From positions 62,001 through 126,000 of the forward strand of contig JBMHDV010000020.1 in the NCBI GenBank assembly GCA_049889215.1: a stretch of 64,000 nt of DNA. The letters run 5' to 3'. The notes below the pieces were generated by a model, which saw only the letters and a program-made list of their open reading frames with translations, was not told where the DNA came from and made no database searches. The stretch is from UBA817 sp049889215 (GTDB lineage Bacteria > Margulisbacteria > Marinamargulisbacteria > UBA817). Numbering within the stretch: position 1 is the first letter of the stretch; each line of letters starts with the position of its first letter. Shown here piece by piece: positions 26,611 to 36,631 of the stretch. A program made the translations under genes and the position numbers.

Positions 26611-27078
26611 TTACCACCTAAAATGAGCGAAAGCTTTGTTTGATTCAGCCATCTTATGAGTATCATCGCGCTTTTTAGCCGATGACCCAACATTATTAAA
26701 AGCATCAGTTAATTCTTGCGAAAGATTTTGAATCATTGATTTTCCTTTTCGTGAACGAGAATAATTAATAATCCAATTCATTGCATGACCAACACCACGA
26801 TCCTCACTAACCTCGACAGGAACCTGATATGTTGAACCACCAACTCGTCTAGAACGAACTTCCATGCGCGGTGCAATATTATCAATGGCTGTCTGAAATG
26901 CCTTTAATGGATCTTCAGAAACATTCTTTGAAAGCTCATCTAAACTCATATAAACAATTTTTTCAGCTATCGTCTTTTTTCCATCTAACATGATTTTGTT
27001 AATGAACTTTGAAACCATCTTGCTTTCATATTTATAATCAGGTTTCAAATAACGTTTTGTATCTTTCTTATTTGACAA
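26611..27078 (-). CDS. rpsG: 30S ribosomal protein S7
   Basis: The 155-residue product has the S7 motifs VSKFINKIMLDGKK, the long helix with PRMEVRSRRVGGSTYQVPVEV, and the C-terminal helix KRDDTHKMAESNKAFAHFRW. S7 nucleates the 30S head and can repress the str operon in E. coli. Confidence 0.98.
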   Translation of the reverse strand: MSNKKDTKRYLKPDYKYESKMVSKFINKIMLDGKKTIAEKIVYMSLDELSKNVSEDPLKAFQTAIDNIAPRMEVRSRRVGGSTYQVPVEVSEDRGVGHAMNWIINYSRSRKGKSMIQNLSQELTDAFNNVGSSAKKRDDTHKMAESNKAFAHFRW

Positions 27079-27092
27079 AAGTTTTCTCCTTA

Positions 27093-27467
27093 CTAACCTT
27101 TTGGACGTTTTGCGCCATATTTAGAACGACCACGCTTACGACCATCCACACCTTCAGTATCCAAAGCACCTCTAACTGTATGGTAACGTACACCAGGCAC
27201 ATCTTTAACTCGACCACCTCGAGCTAAAATAACCGAGTGTTCTTGAATATTGTGACCTTCACCACCAATGTATACAGTAACTTCAAATCCAGACGTTAAT
27301 TTCACACGGGCAACTTTACGGAGAGCTGAATTTGGCTTCTTTGGTGTTGTTGTATAAACACGAGTACAAACACCACGTCGTTGAGGACAAGCTTTTAACG
27401 CTGGTGACTTTCCTTTAATTACCTTCTTTTTTCTACCTTTTCTTATCAATTGATTCGTTGTTGCCAT
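27093..27467 (-). CDS. rpsL: 30S ribosomal protein S12
   Basis: The 124-residue product has TTPKKPNSALRKVARVKLT (Lys of the streptomycin site in KPNS is retained) and the EHSVILARGGRVKDVPGVRY loop. The AAGGAG ribosome site lies 6 nt upstream of ATG 27467. This is the first gene behind the promoter at 27496-27524, so it may start a separate str-S10-spc-alpha transcript. Confidence 0.98.
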   Translation of the reverse strand: MATTNQLIRKGRKKKVIKGKSPALKACPQRRGVCTRVYTTTPKKPNSALRKVARVKLTSGFEVTVYIGGEGHNIQEHSVILARGGRVKDVPGVRYHTVRGALDTEGVDGRKRGRSKYGAKRPKG

Positions 27468-27495
27468 TCATTTCTCCTTTTTATAAGTGAACTCA

Positions 27496-27524
27496 AGTGT
27501 AAATTTCATAACTCAAATTGTCAA
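27496..27524 (-). promoter_or_regulatory. Predicted sigma-70-type promoter for rpsL (str block)
   Basis: On the minus strand a perfect -35 TTGACA (27519-27524) is separated by exactly 17 nt from -10 TACACT (27496-27501). A start near 27489 would leave a 22-nt leader containing AAGGAG before rpsL. It lies in the only sizeable gap (61 nt) between rpoC and rpsL, a place where a promoter is expected. Confidence 0.65.
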
Positions 27525-27528
27525 TATA

Positions 27529-30500
27529 CTAACTATCAAATTCATCATGAAAAATTCTATCTTCTTCAGTAACGCGGGTCTCTTCTCCAGATTCACTTCT
27601 TAATACAACATTATTATATTGATCTAAACCTGTTCCTGCAGGAATAAGTTTACCAATAATTACATTTTCTTTTAAACCATACATTGTATCCTTTTTCCCT
27701 CGAATTGCAGCATCAGTTAATACTCGAGCAGTTTCTTGGAATGAAGATGCAGAAATAAAGCTTTCTGTATTTAATGATGATCGAGTGATTCCTAAGAGAA
27801 CACCTTCGGCCTGTACTGGGGTCTTCTTTTGGGCTAATAACTCCTCGTTTTGTTCTTCAACGCGACGAATATCAACAAGTTCATTTGGAAGCAACATAGA
27901 ATCACCGCCATCTTGAACCAACATCTTACGAGTCATTTGTCGAACAATAACCTCTAAATGCTTTAAGTTAATAAATACACCCTGAGAAAAATAAACCTTT
28001 TGAATTTCATTAATCAAATACAACTGAGTTTCAACAACACCTTTGGTTAATAAAAGATCCTGTGGTGAAATAATACCATCAGTTATCTGTTGCCCTTTGG
28101 CAACTGACTGACCTGAATAAACTAAAAATCTAGTTTTAACAGGTAAACGATACTCTTTTTTGTCACCCGCCTCTGAAAGGATTGATAATAAGTAATAGTT
28201 CTCAAAACGGTTAAATTCAACAATTCCGTTAAATTCACTTAAAATAGCTGCATTCTTTGGTTTTCTTGCCTCAAACAATTCCTCAACTCGTGGTAAACCT
28301 TGAACAATATCTTTTGTTTTAGATGCATCTAAATCACTAACATACTCACGGTATAACACATCATTATCATTGACCTTGGAACCATCTTTAACAAAAAGAT
28401 CAGAACGCTTAGATGTAATAAAAACATTACATGGGTAATATGTCATAGTTGATTTTGACTTTGTTTTTTCTTTAATTGAGTCAAAAATACCTGGAGTTGT
28501 TAACTGAACATTGGTTCCTAAGTCTGAAGAAAGACCAATTTTATCTAACTTCTTAAAGACTTTTGCTTTCTCACTGGAAACATCAATTGTTTTTGCGTTC
28601 TTAGGATCATAAACAGCAATTTCATATTCATCATCGGCTTCAAATAATCGAACCTTACCCTCAGAGAAAGACGTCGCATACTGTGATGATGAATCATAGA
28701 GTGCTAAAATATCATCTTTTGATACCTTTTGCTTATCTTTAATCTGAAGAATACTGCCCTTTGGTAATACAACAACTTCCTTATCTTTTGATGTTTCGAT
28801 TACAAAATTTGAATCTTCGATAACCAATAAATGCTTATTCTTGCCATCTACCAATAATGATGTCTTTAAATCAGCTGGAAACTTAACAGATCCAGTGAAT
28901 GGTGAGGTAATGTTATTTACCGATGCTTTTCTTAAGTCAACACCACCTGTATGGAAAGTTCTCATCGTTAACTGAGTACCCGGTTCCCCAATTGACTGAG
29001 CAGCAATAATACCAATAGCTTCACCTAAATTAACTAGTTTTGCAGTAGCTAAATCTAAACCATAACATTTACGACAAACACCTCGTTTTGTTTGGCATGT
29101 GAAAATGTTTCTTATTTTAAATGATTCAATTTTGGCAAGTCCCATAGCTTTAGCAACAGGTTTAGTAATAACATCTCCCGCCTTAATCGAAATATCACCA
29201 TGCGAAAAAGATTCCCCAGCAACACGGCCTTCAACCAACTCATGTACAGGAATCATTAAATCAGTACCCTCTTTTAATGGATGAATAGTTACAGTTTGCT
29301 TGGTTCCACAGTCTTCTTCAGAAATAATTACATCTTGAGCAACATCAACAAGTCGACGTGTTAAGTAACCAGAATCAGCTGTACGTAATGCCGTATCAAC
29401 CAATCCTTTTCTAGCTCCATAACAAGAAATAAAATATTCAGCTAATGAGAGACCTTCCTTAAAGTTTGATTTGATCGGTACTTTAATGGTTCGGCCCTGT
29501 GCGTCAGACATCAAACCACGCATACCAGCTAACTGACGTACCTGATCAATGTTTCCTCTAGCACCTGAGTTGGCCATAATAAATACGTTATTTAATTGAC
29601 CAAATTCATCTTCCATACAATCGGAAATATCACCTGACGCACGACGCCAGATCTCATTACTTCGTAGTTGAAATTCTTCCGGAGTAATTTTATTTTTAGA
29701 TAAACGATCATTCAAGCTTTGGACATCCTTCTCAGCTGTATCTAGAATTTTCGCCTTTACCTTAGGAACTCGAAGATCATCAATAGAAATCGAAATCCCT
29801 GATAAGGTAGCATATTTAAATCCTAAATCTTTTAACTTATCAGCTAGTTCTGTAACAATATTGTTTCCATATTTAATGTACCAATCATAGATCAATTCAC
29901 CCAATTGTTTCTTACCAAGAACACGATTTATAAAAGGCTCGTCTGTAATTCCAAAAGACTCAAGAACATCATTCACTGTTCGATTAAAAATAATTCGTCC
30001 CATTGTAGTTTCAATACGCTCGCCTTTATATTTTAAAACCAAATAACTATGGATATTAATACCGCCTTGTTCCCAAGCATTCCAAGCATCGTTCATAGAT
30101 CTGAACTGTCGAGCTGGCTTTTCCTTATATTCTGGATTATCAACAGTTAAAAAGTAACAACCAAGAATCATATCTTGAGTGGGGGTAATAATTGAATTTC
30201 CATTTGATGGAGAAAGAATATTATTAACTGACAAAATTAATAAACGACATTCAGCCTGTGCCTCAATAGAAAGAGGTACGTGAACAGCCATTTGGTCACC
30301 GTCAAAATCCGCATTAAATGCCGTACAAACCAATGGATGTACCTGAATTGCAGCACCTTCAACCAATTTTGGTTCAAATGCTTGAATACCTAAACGGTGA
30401 AGGGTTGGTGCACGGTTTAATAACACTGATTGACCTTTAATTACCTTCTCTAAAACATCCCAGATAAATAATTCGCGATCTTCTATCTTTCGTTTGGCAG

Positions 30501-31668
30501 CTTTAACATTAGTTACTAATCCTTGATTAACAAGTTCATTAATAATAAAAGGTTTGAAAAGTTCAAGTGCCATCTCCTTAGGGATTCCACACTGATGGAA
30601 TTTTAATTTTGGGCCAACAACAATAACAGATCGACCAGAATAGTCTACTCGTTTACCTAGAAGGTTTTGACGAAAACGACCTTGCTTACCTTCAATAATA
30701 TTTCCAAGAGATTTTAAAGGACGACCATTTGAACCAGTTACTGCACGACCACGTTTACCGTTTGAAATTAGCGCATCAACGGCTTCTTGAAGCATACGCT
30801 TTTCATTTCGGATAATCATATCAGGAGCACCGATGTCTAAAAGTCGTTTAAGACGATTATTTCTATTTACAACTCGTCGATATAAATCATTTAAATCAGA
30901 TGTTGCAAAACGACCACCTTCAAGCTGAACCATTGGTCGTAAATCTGGTGGCATAACAGGAATAACATCAAGAATCATCCACATTGGGTTATTACCAGAT
31001 GCCTGTAAAGACTCCAAAATACTTAACCGTTTAGTTGCCTTAATCTTTTTCTGTCCTGTAAGGTTTGCATAAGATTCTCGTAATTCAGAGATTGTTGTTT
31101 CAACATCCATTTGTGTCAAAATTGTTTTAATAGCTTCAGCACCCATTTGTGCTTTAAACTTGTCACCATACTGTTCTTTTAATTCATAATACATCTCTGT
31201 AGATAATATCTTTCGAACTGGGATAGTATCTTCCAAAGACTTATCCACAAAAGTTACAATGTAAGAATCATAATATATAACTTCTTCCAACTGACGAGTT
31301 GTCATATCAAGTAAAATACCCATGTAACCTGGAATCCCTTTTAAGAACCATATGTGTGATACTGAACAGGCAAGCTCAATATGCCCCATTCGTTCTCGAC
31401 GAACTTTTGAGTGAGTCACTTGTACTCCGCAACGCTCGCAAACAATACCTCTATATCGAATACGTCGATATTTACCACATGAGCATTCCCAATCTTTAAC
31501 TGGTCCAAATATCTTTTCGCAAAAAAGACCTTTTCTTTCAGGCTTAAATGTACGGTAATTTATTGTTTCTGGCTTTTCAACTTCTCCATAAGACCAATAT
31601 CTTATTTTATCAGGTGAAGCTAAACCTATCTCTAAATAATCAAAATCTGTTGAGTCTGTTACTAACAT
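27529..31668 (-). CDS. rpoC: RNA polymerase beta' subunit, single unsplit polypeptide
   Basis: The 1379-residue product contains the N-terminal zinc ribbon (CSCGKYRRIRYRGIVCERCG), the catalytic metal-binding loop NADFDGD, the bridge helix/trigger-loop region and the C-terminal second zinc site (CQTKRGVCRKCYG). It is one reading frame, not divided into gamma (rpoC1) and beta' (rpoC2) pieces, and it lacks a very large trigger-loop insertion. AAGGAGAGATAA precedes the ATG; rpoB ends 10 nt upstream. Confidence 0.99.
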   Translation of the reverse strand: MLVTDSTDFDYLEIGLASPDKIRYWSYGEVEKPETINYRTFKPERKGLFCEKIFGPVKDWECSCGKYRRIRYRGIVCERCGVQVTHSKVRRERMGHIELACSVSHIWFLKGIPGYMGILLDMTTRQLEEVIYYDSYIVTFVDKSLEDTIPVRKILSTEMYYELKEQYGDKFKAQMGAEAIKTILTQMDVETTISELRESYANLTGQKKIKATKRLSILESLQASGNNPMWMILDVIPVMPPDLRPMVQLEGGRFATSDLNDLYRRVVNRNNRLKRLLDIGAPDMIIRNEKRMLQEAVDALISNGKRGRAVTGSNGRPLKSLGNIIEGKQGRFRQNLLGKRVDYSGRSVIVVGPKLKFHQCGIPKEMALELFKPFIINELVNQGLVTNVKAAKRKIEDRELFIWDVLEKVIKGQSVLLNRAPTLHRLGIQAFEPKLVEGAAIQVHPLVCTAFNADFDGDQMAVHVPLSIEAQAECRLLILSVNNILSPSNGNSIITPTQDMILGCYFLTVDNPEYKEKPARQFRSMNDAWNAWEQGGINIHSYLVLKYKGERIETTMGRIIFNRTVNDVLESFGITDEPFINRVLGKKQLGELIYDWYIKYGNNIVTELADKLKDLGFKYATLSGISISIDDLRVPKVKAKILDTAEKDVQSLNDRLSKNKITPEEFQLRSNEIWRRASGDISDCMEDEFGQLNNVFIMANSGARGNIDQVRQLAGMRGLMSDAQGRTIKVPIKSNFKEGLSLAEYFISCYGARKGLVDTALRTADSGYLTRRLVDVAQDVIISEEDCGTKQTVTIHPLKEGTDLMIPVHELVEGRVAGESFSHGDISIKAGDVITKPVAKAMGLAKIESFKIRNIFTCQTKRGVCRKCYGLDLATAKLVNLGEAIGIIAAQSIGEPGTQLTMRTFHTGGVDLRKASVNNITSPFTGSVKFPADLKTSLLVDGKNKHLLVIEDSNFVIETSKDKEVVVLPKGSILQIKDKQKVSKDDILALYDSSSQYATSFSEGKVRLFEADDEYEIAVYDPKNAKTIDVSSEKAKVFKKLDKIGLSSDLGTNVQLTTPGIFDSIKEKTKSKSTMTYYPCNVFITSKRSDLFVKDGSKVNDNDVLYREYVSDLDASKTKDIVQGLPRVEELFEARKPKNAAILSEFNGIVEFNRFENYYLLSILSEAGDKKEYRLPVKTRFLVYSGQSVAKGQQITDGIISPQDLLLTKGVVETQLYLINEIQKVYFSQGVFINLKHLEVIVRQMTRKMLVQDGGDSMLLPNELVDIRRVEEQNEELLAQKKTPVQAEGVLLGITRSSLNTESFISASSFQETARVLTDAAIRGKKDTMYGLKENVIIGKLIPAGTGLDQYNNVVLRSESGEETRVTEEDRIFHDEFDS

Positions 31669-31678
31669 TTATCTCTCC

Positions 31679-34600
31679 TTAGCGGTTGTCGATTTCTTCG
31701 TCATCTGTTGTTTTAACACGGATATCCAATGCAATGGATCGTAACTCCCGTAACAAAACTCTAAATGATTCTGGGGTTCCAGGCTTCGACAATGCCTTCC
31801 CTTTAATGATGGCTTCATATGCTCTTGCACGACCTGTTAAATCATCCGACTTAACTGTTAACATTTCTTGCAATGTATTGGCTGCACCATAGGCCTCTAA
31901 TGCCCATACTTCCATTTCACCAAAACGCTGACCACCATACTGAGCTTTACCTCCAAGTGGCTGTTGAGTAACCAGAGAGTAAGGACCTGTTGATCTCGCA
32001 TGAATCTTATCATCAACCAAGTGAATTAGCTTAAGGACGTACATGTAACCAACCGTTACTTCACGCTCAAACAATTCACCACTACGTCCATCTCTTAATG
32101 GGACTGCACCTGTTTTATTGACCCATTCATAGCCAGGAGCTTTTGATGCTGTAACCAAACGTTCTTCAAGCTTATCTACAGATGCATTAGGAGCAATAAC
32201 TTCATCAAAAGATTGAGCCATGTAATTTTCACCAATCACGTGTGAAGCCATTCCCAATAAGGTTTCAAATAACTGTCCGACATTCATACGAGATGGTACA
32301 CCTAGTGGATTTAAAATAATATCCAGAGGCTGACCATTTGGTAAAAATGGCATATCTTCTTCAGGCAGTATTGTAGAAACAACACCCTTATTCCCGTGTC
32401 GTCCAGCCATTTTATCACCAATAGAAATACGTCTCAGCTGAGCAATATAAACCCTTACCAATGTATTGACACCTGGGGATAAGTCATCGCCATTGTCACG
32501 TGAAAAAACACGAACACCGATAACTTTTCCAGATTCTCCTGATGACATACGTAAAGAAGTATCTTTCATATCTCTTGCTTTATCACCAAAGATTGCCCTT
32601 AATAGTTTTTCTTCTGCAGGAGGTTCGCTCTCTCCTTTTGGAGTCACTTTACCGACTAAAATATCACCTGCATTAACAAGTGCTCCGATTCGAATAATAC
32701 CATTTTCATCAAGATGAGATAATGCATCTTCTGAAACATTAGGAATCTCACAAGTTAATTCTTCTGGTCCAAGTTTAGTTGTACGAACATCAATTTCATA
32801 ACGATGAATATGAACAGATGTAAATACATCATCTTTTACCAATCGTTTTGAGATAACGATCGCATCCTCAAAGTTATACCCTTCCCATGGCATGAAGCCA
32901 ACCATGATATTCCGTCCAAGTGATAATTCACCTTTAGAAGTTGATGAACCATCAGCAATCAAATCACCTTTTTTTAATTTCATACCTTTATAAACAACAG
33001 GTTTTTGATTTCGACAGGTATTTTGATTTGTACGTTGATATTTTTGCAGTTCGTAAGTGTGAGTTTTTGATCCCTCTTTTACGGTAACAGAACATGAATC
33101 CGTATCAACTACTTCACAGTTTTCTCTTGCTGTAACTAACACTTCAGTGTCTCTTGCAACAACTTCTTCCAGACCTGTACCAATGTAAGGAGCTTCAGTA
33201 TTTAAAATTGGAACCGCTTGACGTTGCATGTTTGCACCCATCAAAGCTCTATTTGCATCATCGTGCTCTAAAAATGGAATTAACCCACAAGCAACACCTA
33301 GTAGCTGACGTGGGGATACACCAATATACTCAACTTTTTCAAGAGGAGTAAAGTGGAAATCACGTTGATATCGAGTTACAATTTGAGACCCTTGCAATAC
33401 ACCCTTTTTAACAGGAGAATCCCATGGTGCGATGTAAAAACCTTCTTCTACATCAGCAGCAAGATAATCAACATCATCTGTGATTTTACCATTTTTAACT
33501 TTAAAATAAGGAGTTTCAACAAATCCAAATTTATTTACTCGTGCAAAGGTTGCCATTGGACCTATTAAACCAGCATTCGGCCCTTCAGGTGTTTCTATTG
33601 GACAGATCCGACCATAATGCGTGGGGTGAATATCACGAACTTCATAACCGGCACGTTCTTTTGTTAAACCACCTGGACCCAATGCACTAAGTCGACGTTT
33701 GTGAATAACTTCAGCTAATGGATTTGTTTGATCCAAAAACTGTGATAGCTGTGAACTACCAAAAAATTCTCTCATAACAGCAACCAAAGGACGAATATTA
33801 ATTAGATGTTGAGGTGTGATGGACTCATTCGCTTTAAGTGCCATCTGCTCTTTAATCAATCGCTCTAAACGTACAAGACCTATACGAAACTGTCGCTGTA
33901 ATTGCTCACCAACCGTACGTACACGTCGATTGCCCAAATGATCAATATCATCTGTTAAACCTACTTTATTTACCATTGACACAATATAAGAAATCGTTTG
34001 AATGATATCTTCTTTGGTTAAGGCAGTTGTCTCAACTGGTTTTGAATATCCAAAACGTTGATTAATTTTATGACGACCTACATCAGATAAGTCGTATTTT
34101 TCTTCGTTAAAAAATAAGGTGTCAATTAATGTTTTTGCACCTTGCAATGTAACAGGATCTCCTGACCGAAGACCTTTGTGTAATTCTATAAGTGCATCGT
34201 CTTCATTAACAAAAGGAAATTTCGTTAAAGTTGGCTCAAATAAATCTTTTTCTCCAACAAGTGAAAAGAATGATTTTTCATCATATCCTAATGCTGATAA
34301 GAATAAAGTAAGAGGAACTTTTTTAACTTTATTCAAATGAGCATAAAATAATTGCTTACTATCAACTTCTATTTCTAACCAAGCACCTTTTGACGGAATG
34401 ATGGAGGCAATAAAATCCTGAAAACCAGGAATATTGGGTGTCTTTTCTCTAAAATAAATACCAGGAGAACGGATAAATTGAGATACAATTACCCTTTCTG
34501 TACCATTAACTAAAAACGTACCACTATTCGTCATTAATGGAATATCACTCATGAACACTTCTTGTTCTTGAACCTCGCCAGTCTCAACAGAAATCAAGCG

Positions 34601-34885
34601 AACGGGGACTTTCAAAGGAGAAGCATAAGTAAGTTCACGCTTTCTCATCTCTTCATATGAAAGTTCTGGATCACCAAGAGTTATACCTTCAAGAAATTCA
34701 AGCTGATATTTTCCACCATATCCGACGATCGGAGATATTTTCTGTAATTCTTCAGAAATTCCTTCGCTAAGAAATCGTTTAAATGATTCAACTTGAAGAT
34801 CCAATAGATTTGGAACAGTTAATTTTTCTTGTGGAGCATCACTATGTAATGGCACTCTCTCACGGTACGTTTTATATTTGGACAA
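31679..34885 (-). CDS. rpoB: RNA polymerase beta subunit
   Basis: The 1068-residue product has the standard beta blocks, including the rifampicin-region segment SSQLSQFLDQTNPLAE with KRRLSALGPGG, the GRHGNKGVVS motif, and the C-terminal QPLGGKAQYGGQRFGEMEVWALEAYGAA region (quoted in parts). It is compact because the long lineage-specific insertions of some proteobacteria are absent. The start codon is TTG (34885) with GAGGTG five nt upstream. Confidence 0.98.
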   Translation of the reverse strand: MSKYKTYRERVPLHSDAPQEKLTVPNLLDLQVESFKRFLSEGISEELQKISPIVGYGGKYQLEFLEGITLGDPELSYEEMRKRELTYASPLKVPVRLISVETGEVQEQEVFMSDIPLMTNSGTFLVNGTERVIVSQFIRSPGIYFREKTPNIPGFQDFIASIIPSKGAWLEIEVDSKQLFYAHLNKVKKVPLTLFLSALGYDEKSFFSLVGEKDLFEPTLTKFPFVNEDDALIELHKGLRSGDPVTLQGAKTLIDTLFFNEEKYDLSDVGRHKINQRFGYSKPVETTALTKEDIIQTISYIVSMVNKVGLTDDIDHLGNRRVRTVGEQLQRQFRIGLVRLERLIKEQMALKANESITPQHLINIRPLVAVMREFFGSSQLSQFLDQTNPLAEVIHKRRLSALGPGGLTKERAGYEVRDIHPTHYGRICPIETPEGPNAGLIGPMATFARVNKFGFVETPYFKVKNGKITDDVDYLAADVEEGFYIAPWDSPVKKGVLQGSQIVTRYQRDFHFTPLEKVEYIGVSPRQLLGVACGLIPFLEHDDANRALMGANMQRQAVPILNTEAPYIGTGLEEVVARDTEVLVTARENCEVVDTDSCSVTVKEGSKTHTYELQKYQRTNQNTCRNQKPVVYKGMKLKKGDLIADGSSTSKGELSLGRNIMVGFMPWEGYNFEDAIVISKRLVKDDVFTSVHIHRYEIDVRTTKLGPEELTCEIPNVSEDALSHLDENGIIRIGALVNAGDILVGKVTPKGESEPPAEEKLLRAIFGDKARDMKDTSLRMSSGESGKVIGVRVFSRDNGDDLSPGVNTLVRVYIAQLRRISIGDKMAGRHGNKGVVSTILPEEDMPFLPNGQPLDIILNPLGVPSRMNVGQLFETLLGMASHVIGENYMAQSFDEVIAPNASVDKLEERLVTASKAPGYEWVNKTGAVPLRDGRSGELFEREVTVGYMYVLKLIHLVDDKIHARSTGPYSLVTQQPLGGKAQYGGQRFGEMEVWALEAYGAANTLQEMLTVKSDDLTGRARAYEAIIKGKALSKPGTPESFRVLLRELRSIALDIRVKTTDDEEIDNR

Positions 34886-34906
34886 ATTTACACCTCATTC
34901 AATGAA

Positions 34907-34948
34907 AGTGCCTGGCAGGTAACGAATATCGCTACTTTGCCAGGCATT
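34907..34948 (-). other. Long hairpin between rplL and rpoB
   Basis: The perfect inverted repeat TGCCTGGCA (34909-34917) / TGCCAGGCA (34938-34946) continues inward as GTA/TAC and CGA/TCG with small interruptions and a 3-nt loop, giving about 16 base pairs. There is no U-run after it in the direction of transcription, so it is not a classic terminator. In E. coli the same interval carries an attenuator and an RNase III cut, so a processing or attenuation role is plausible here. Confidence 0.7.
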
Positions 34949-34966
34949 ATAAGTTATATGAAAAAA

Positions 34967-35389
34967 TTATTTAAGTTCGATCTCTGCGCCTTGTTCTTCA
35001 AGTTGCTTTTTGATCGTCTCAGCTTCACCTTTTTCTAGACCTTCTTTAACAGCCTTTGGTGCAGCATCCACAAGTTCTTTGGCTTCTTTTAACCCCAATC
35101 CCGTGATTTCTCTAACTGCTTTTAAAACTTGAATCTTTTTATCCCCAGCAGATTTTAAGATTACATCAACTGTATCACTTCCAGCAGCAGCGTCATCATC
35201 ACCTGCGCCTGCGGCACCTGCAACAGCACCAGCGACAGCAACTGGAGCAGCAGCAACTACACCAAACTTATCTTCTAATGCTTTAACTAATTGAGATAAC
35301 TCTAATACAGTCATTTTCTCAACTGAGTCAATCACACCTTTTGCTTCTTTACTTAATTCAATTTCTTCAACTGTTGTTTCTTCGGACAT
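34967..35389 (-). CDS. rplL: 50S ribosomal protein L7/L12
   Basis: The stalk protein of 140 residues has the N-terminal dimerisation helices (KMTVLELSQLVKALEDKFGV), an Ala-rich hinge (about residues 48-68) and the C-terminal factor-binding domain DVILKSAGDKKIQVLKAVRE with GLGLKEAKELVD. It is about 15 residues longer than usual at the N-terminus (acidic). It follows rplJ by 11 nt. Confidence 0.98.
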   Translation of the reverse strand: MSEETTVEEIELSKEAKGVIDSVEKMTVLELSQLVKALEDKFGVVAAAPVAVAGAVAGAAGAGDDDAAAGSDTVDVILKSAGDKKIQVLKAVREITGLGLKEAKELVDAAPKAVKEGLEKGEAETIKKQLEEQGAEIELK

Positions 35390-35400
35390 TTTTTCCTCCT

Positions 35401-35931
35401 CTAATTTTTTTTGTTTTTAATCGCCTCAAGTGAATAAACGAGCCCTCTTAACGGAGAACCAACACCCACTACGAAACGACTGATGGTAGATTTTAAACCA
35501 CCAACAAGTTGCCCAATAAGTACATCTCTAGATGGTAACTTAGAAAGTGACTTAACATCTTTTTGTGTGATAAATGCACCATCTAAATACCCTCCTTTGA
35601 CTTTCAAAGATTCATTTGTTTTCAAATACTTATAAATCTTTGATGCTACCTCAGGACAATCTTGTTTTGACACAACTAATGCAGTAGGGCCAGATAAAAC
35701 TTCGTCTGGACACTCCATTTTGTTTTGATCAAACGCACGTTTGATCAAAGAATTTTTGATTACATAATAACCAGCATTAATTTCTCGTAATGAACCACGT
35801 AATTCTTGTAACTGAGAAACAGTTAAACCTCTATACTCTGTAAAGAAAACCGCATCTGATTCACTTAGTTCAGCACTCAAACGATTGACAGTTTCTTGCT
35901 TATTTAAAAGAACTTGTTCCCGATTTGACAT
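35401..35931 (-). CDS. rplJ: 50S ribosomal protein L10
   Basis: The 176-residue product has the FFTEYRGLTVSQLQELRGSL stretch typical of L10, which anchors L7/L12 dimers on 23S rRNA. Only 1 nt separates it from rplA, so there is no room for the L10-L12 leader that autoregulates rplJL in many bacteria. Confidence 0.97.
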   Translation of the reverse strand: MSNREQVLLNKQETVNRLSAELSESDAVFFTEYRGLTVSQLQELRGSLREINAGYYVIKNSLIKRAFDQNKMECPDEVLSGPTALVVSKQDCPEVASKIYKYLKTNESLKVKGGYLDGAFITQKDVKSLSKLPSRDVLIGQLVGGLKSTISRFVVGVGSPLRGLVYSLEAIKNKKN

Positions 35932-35932
35932 A

Positions 35933-36631
35933 TTAATTACCTTTCCACTTTACATCCATCGGCACAACTTTGACACCGGGACCCATCGTAGAACATATTG
36001 TAATAGATTTCAAGTATATACCTTTAGCTTTTGCTGGCTTAAGCTTATTTACCTGTTGATAAACAACCATAAAATTATCGTTCAGCTGTTCATCACTAAA
36101 GCTAGCCCGACCAATTACCAAATGCAAATTACCTTCTTTATCATTACGAAATTCAACCTTACCAGCTTTAAACTCTTTCACTGTTGATATAATATCTGTA
36201 GTCACTGTTCCAGATTTTGGACTAGGCATCAAACCTCTTGCACCAAGCACTCGTCCTAATTTACCAATCTTAGGCATAACTTTTGGCGAAGCAATAACCA
36301 AATCAAAGTCAAGCCACCCATCTGATATTTTTTTAAGAACATCATCTAAACCTGCTTCAATTGCCCCTGCTTCCAAAATGGGAGAGGTGTTTTCATCATC
36401 CGTAATTACAACAATGCGAACATCTTTACCTGTACCATGTGGTAGTGTAAGCGTGCCACGAACCAGCTGGTCAGCATGACGTGGATCAATTCCTAATGAA
36501 AAGTGAACCTCTACTGATTCATCAAACTTTGCAAAGGCTGCGTCCTTACAAATTTGCAACGCTTCTAAAGGATCATATTCTTTTTCAAGATCGAGCTTTT
36601 CTTGAATTGCTTTTTTATTTTTTGTTAACAT
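35933..36631 (-). CDS. rplA: 50S ribosomal protein L1
   Basis: The 232-residue product has the ALQICKDAAFAKFDESVEVH N-terminus, LPHGTGKDVRI, and the MPSPKSGTVTTDI motif of L1, the mobile stalk protein that binds deacylated tRNA. Its ATG overlaps the rplK stop by 1 nt (TAATG), the usual coupled L11-L1 pair. Confidence 0.98.
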   Translation of the reverse strand: MLTKNKKAIQEKLDLEKEYDPLEALQICKDAAFAKFDESVEVHFSLGIDPRHADQLVRGTLTLPHGTGKDVRIVVITDDENTSPILEAGAIEAGLDDVLKKISDGWLDFDLVIASPKVMPKIGKLGRVLGARGLMPSPKSGTVTTDIISTVKEFKAGKVEFRNDKEGNLHLVIGRASFSDEQLNDNFMVVYQQVNKLKPAKAKGIYLKSITICSTMGPGVKVVPMDVKWKGN

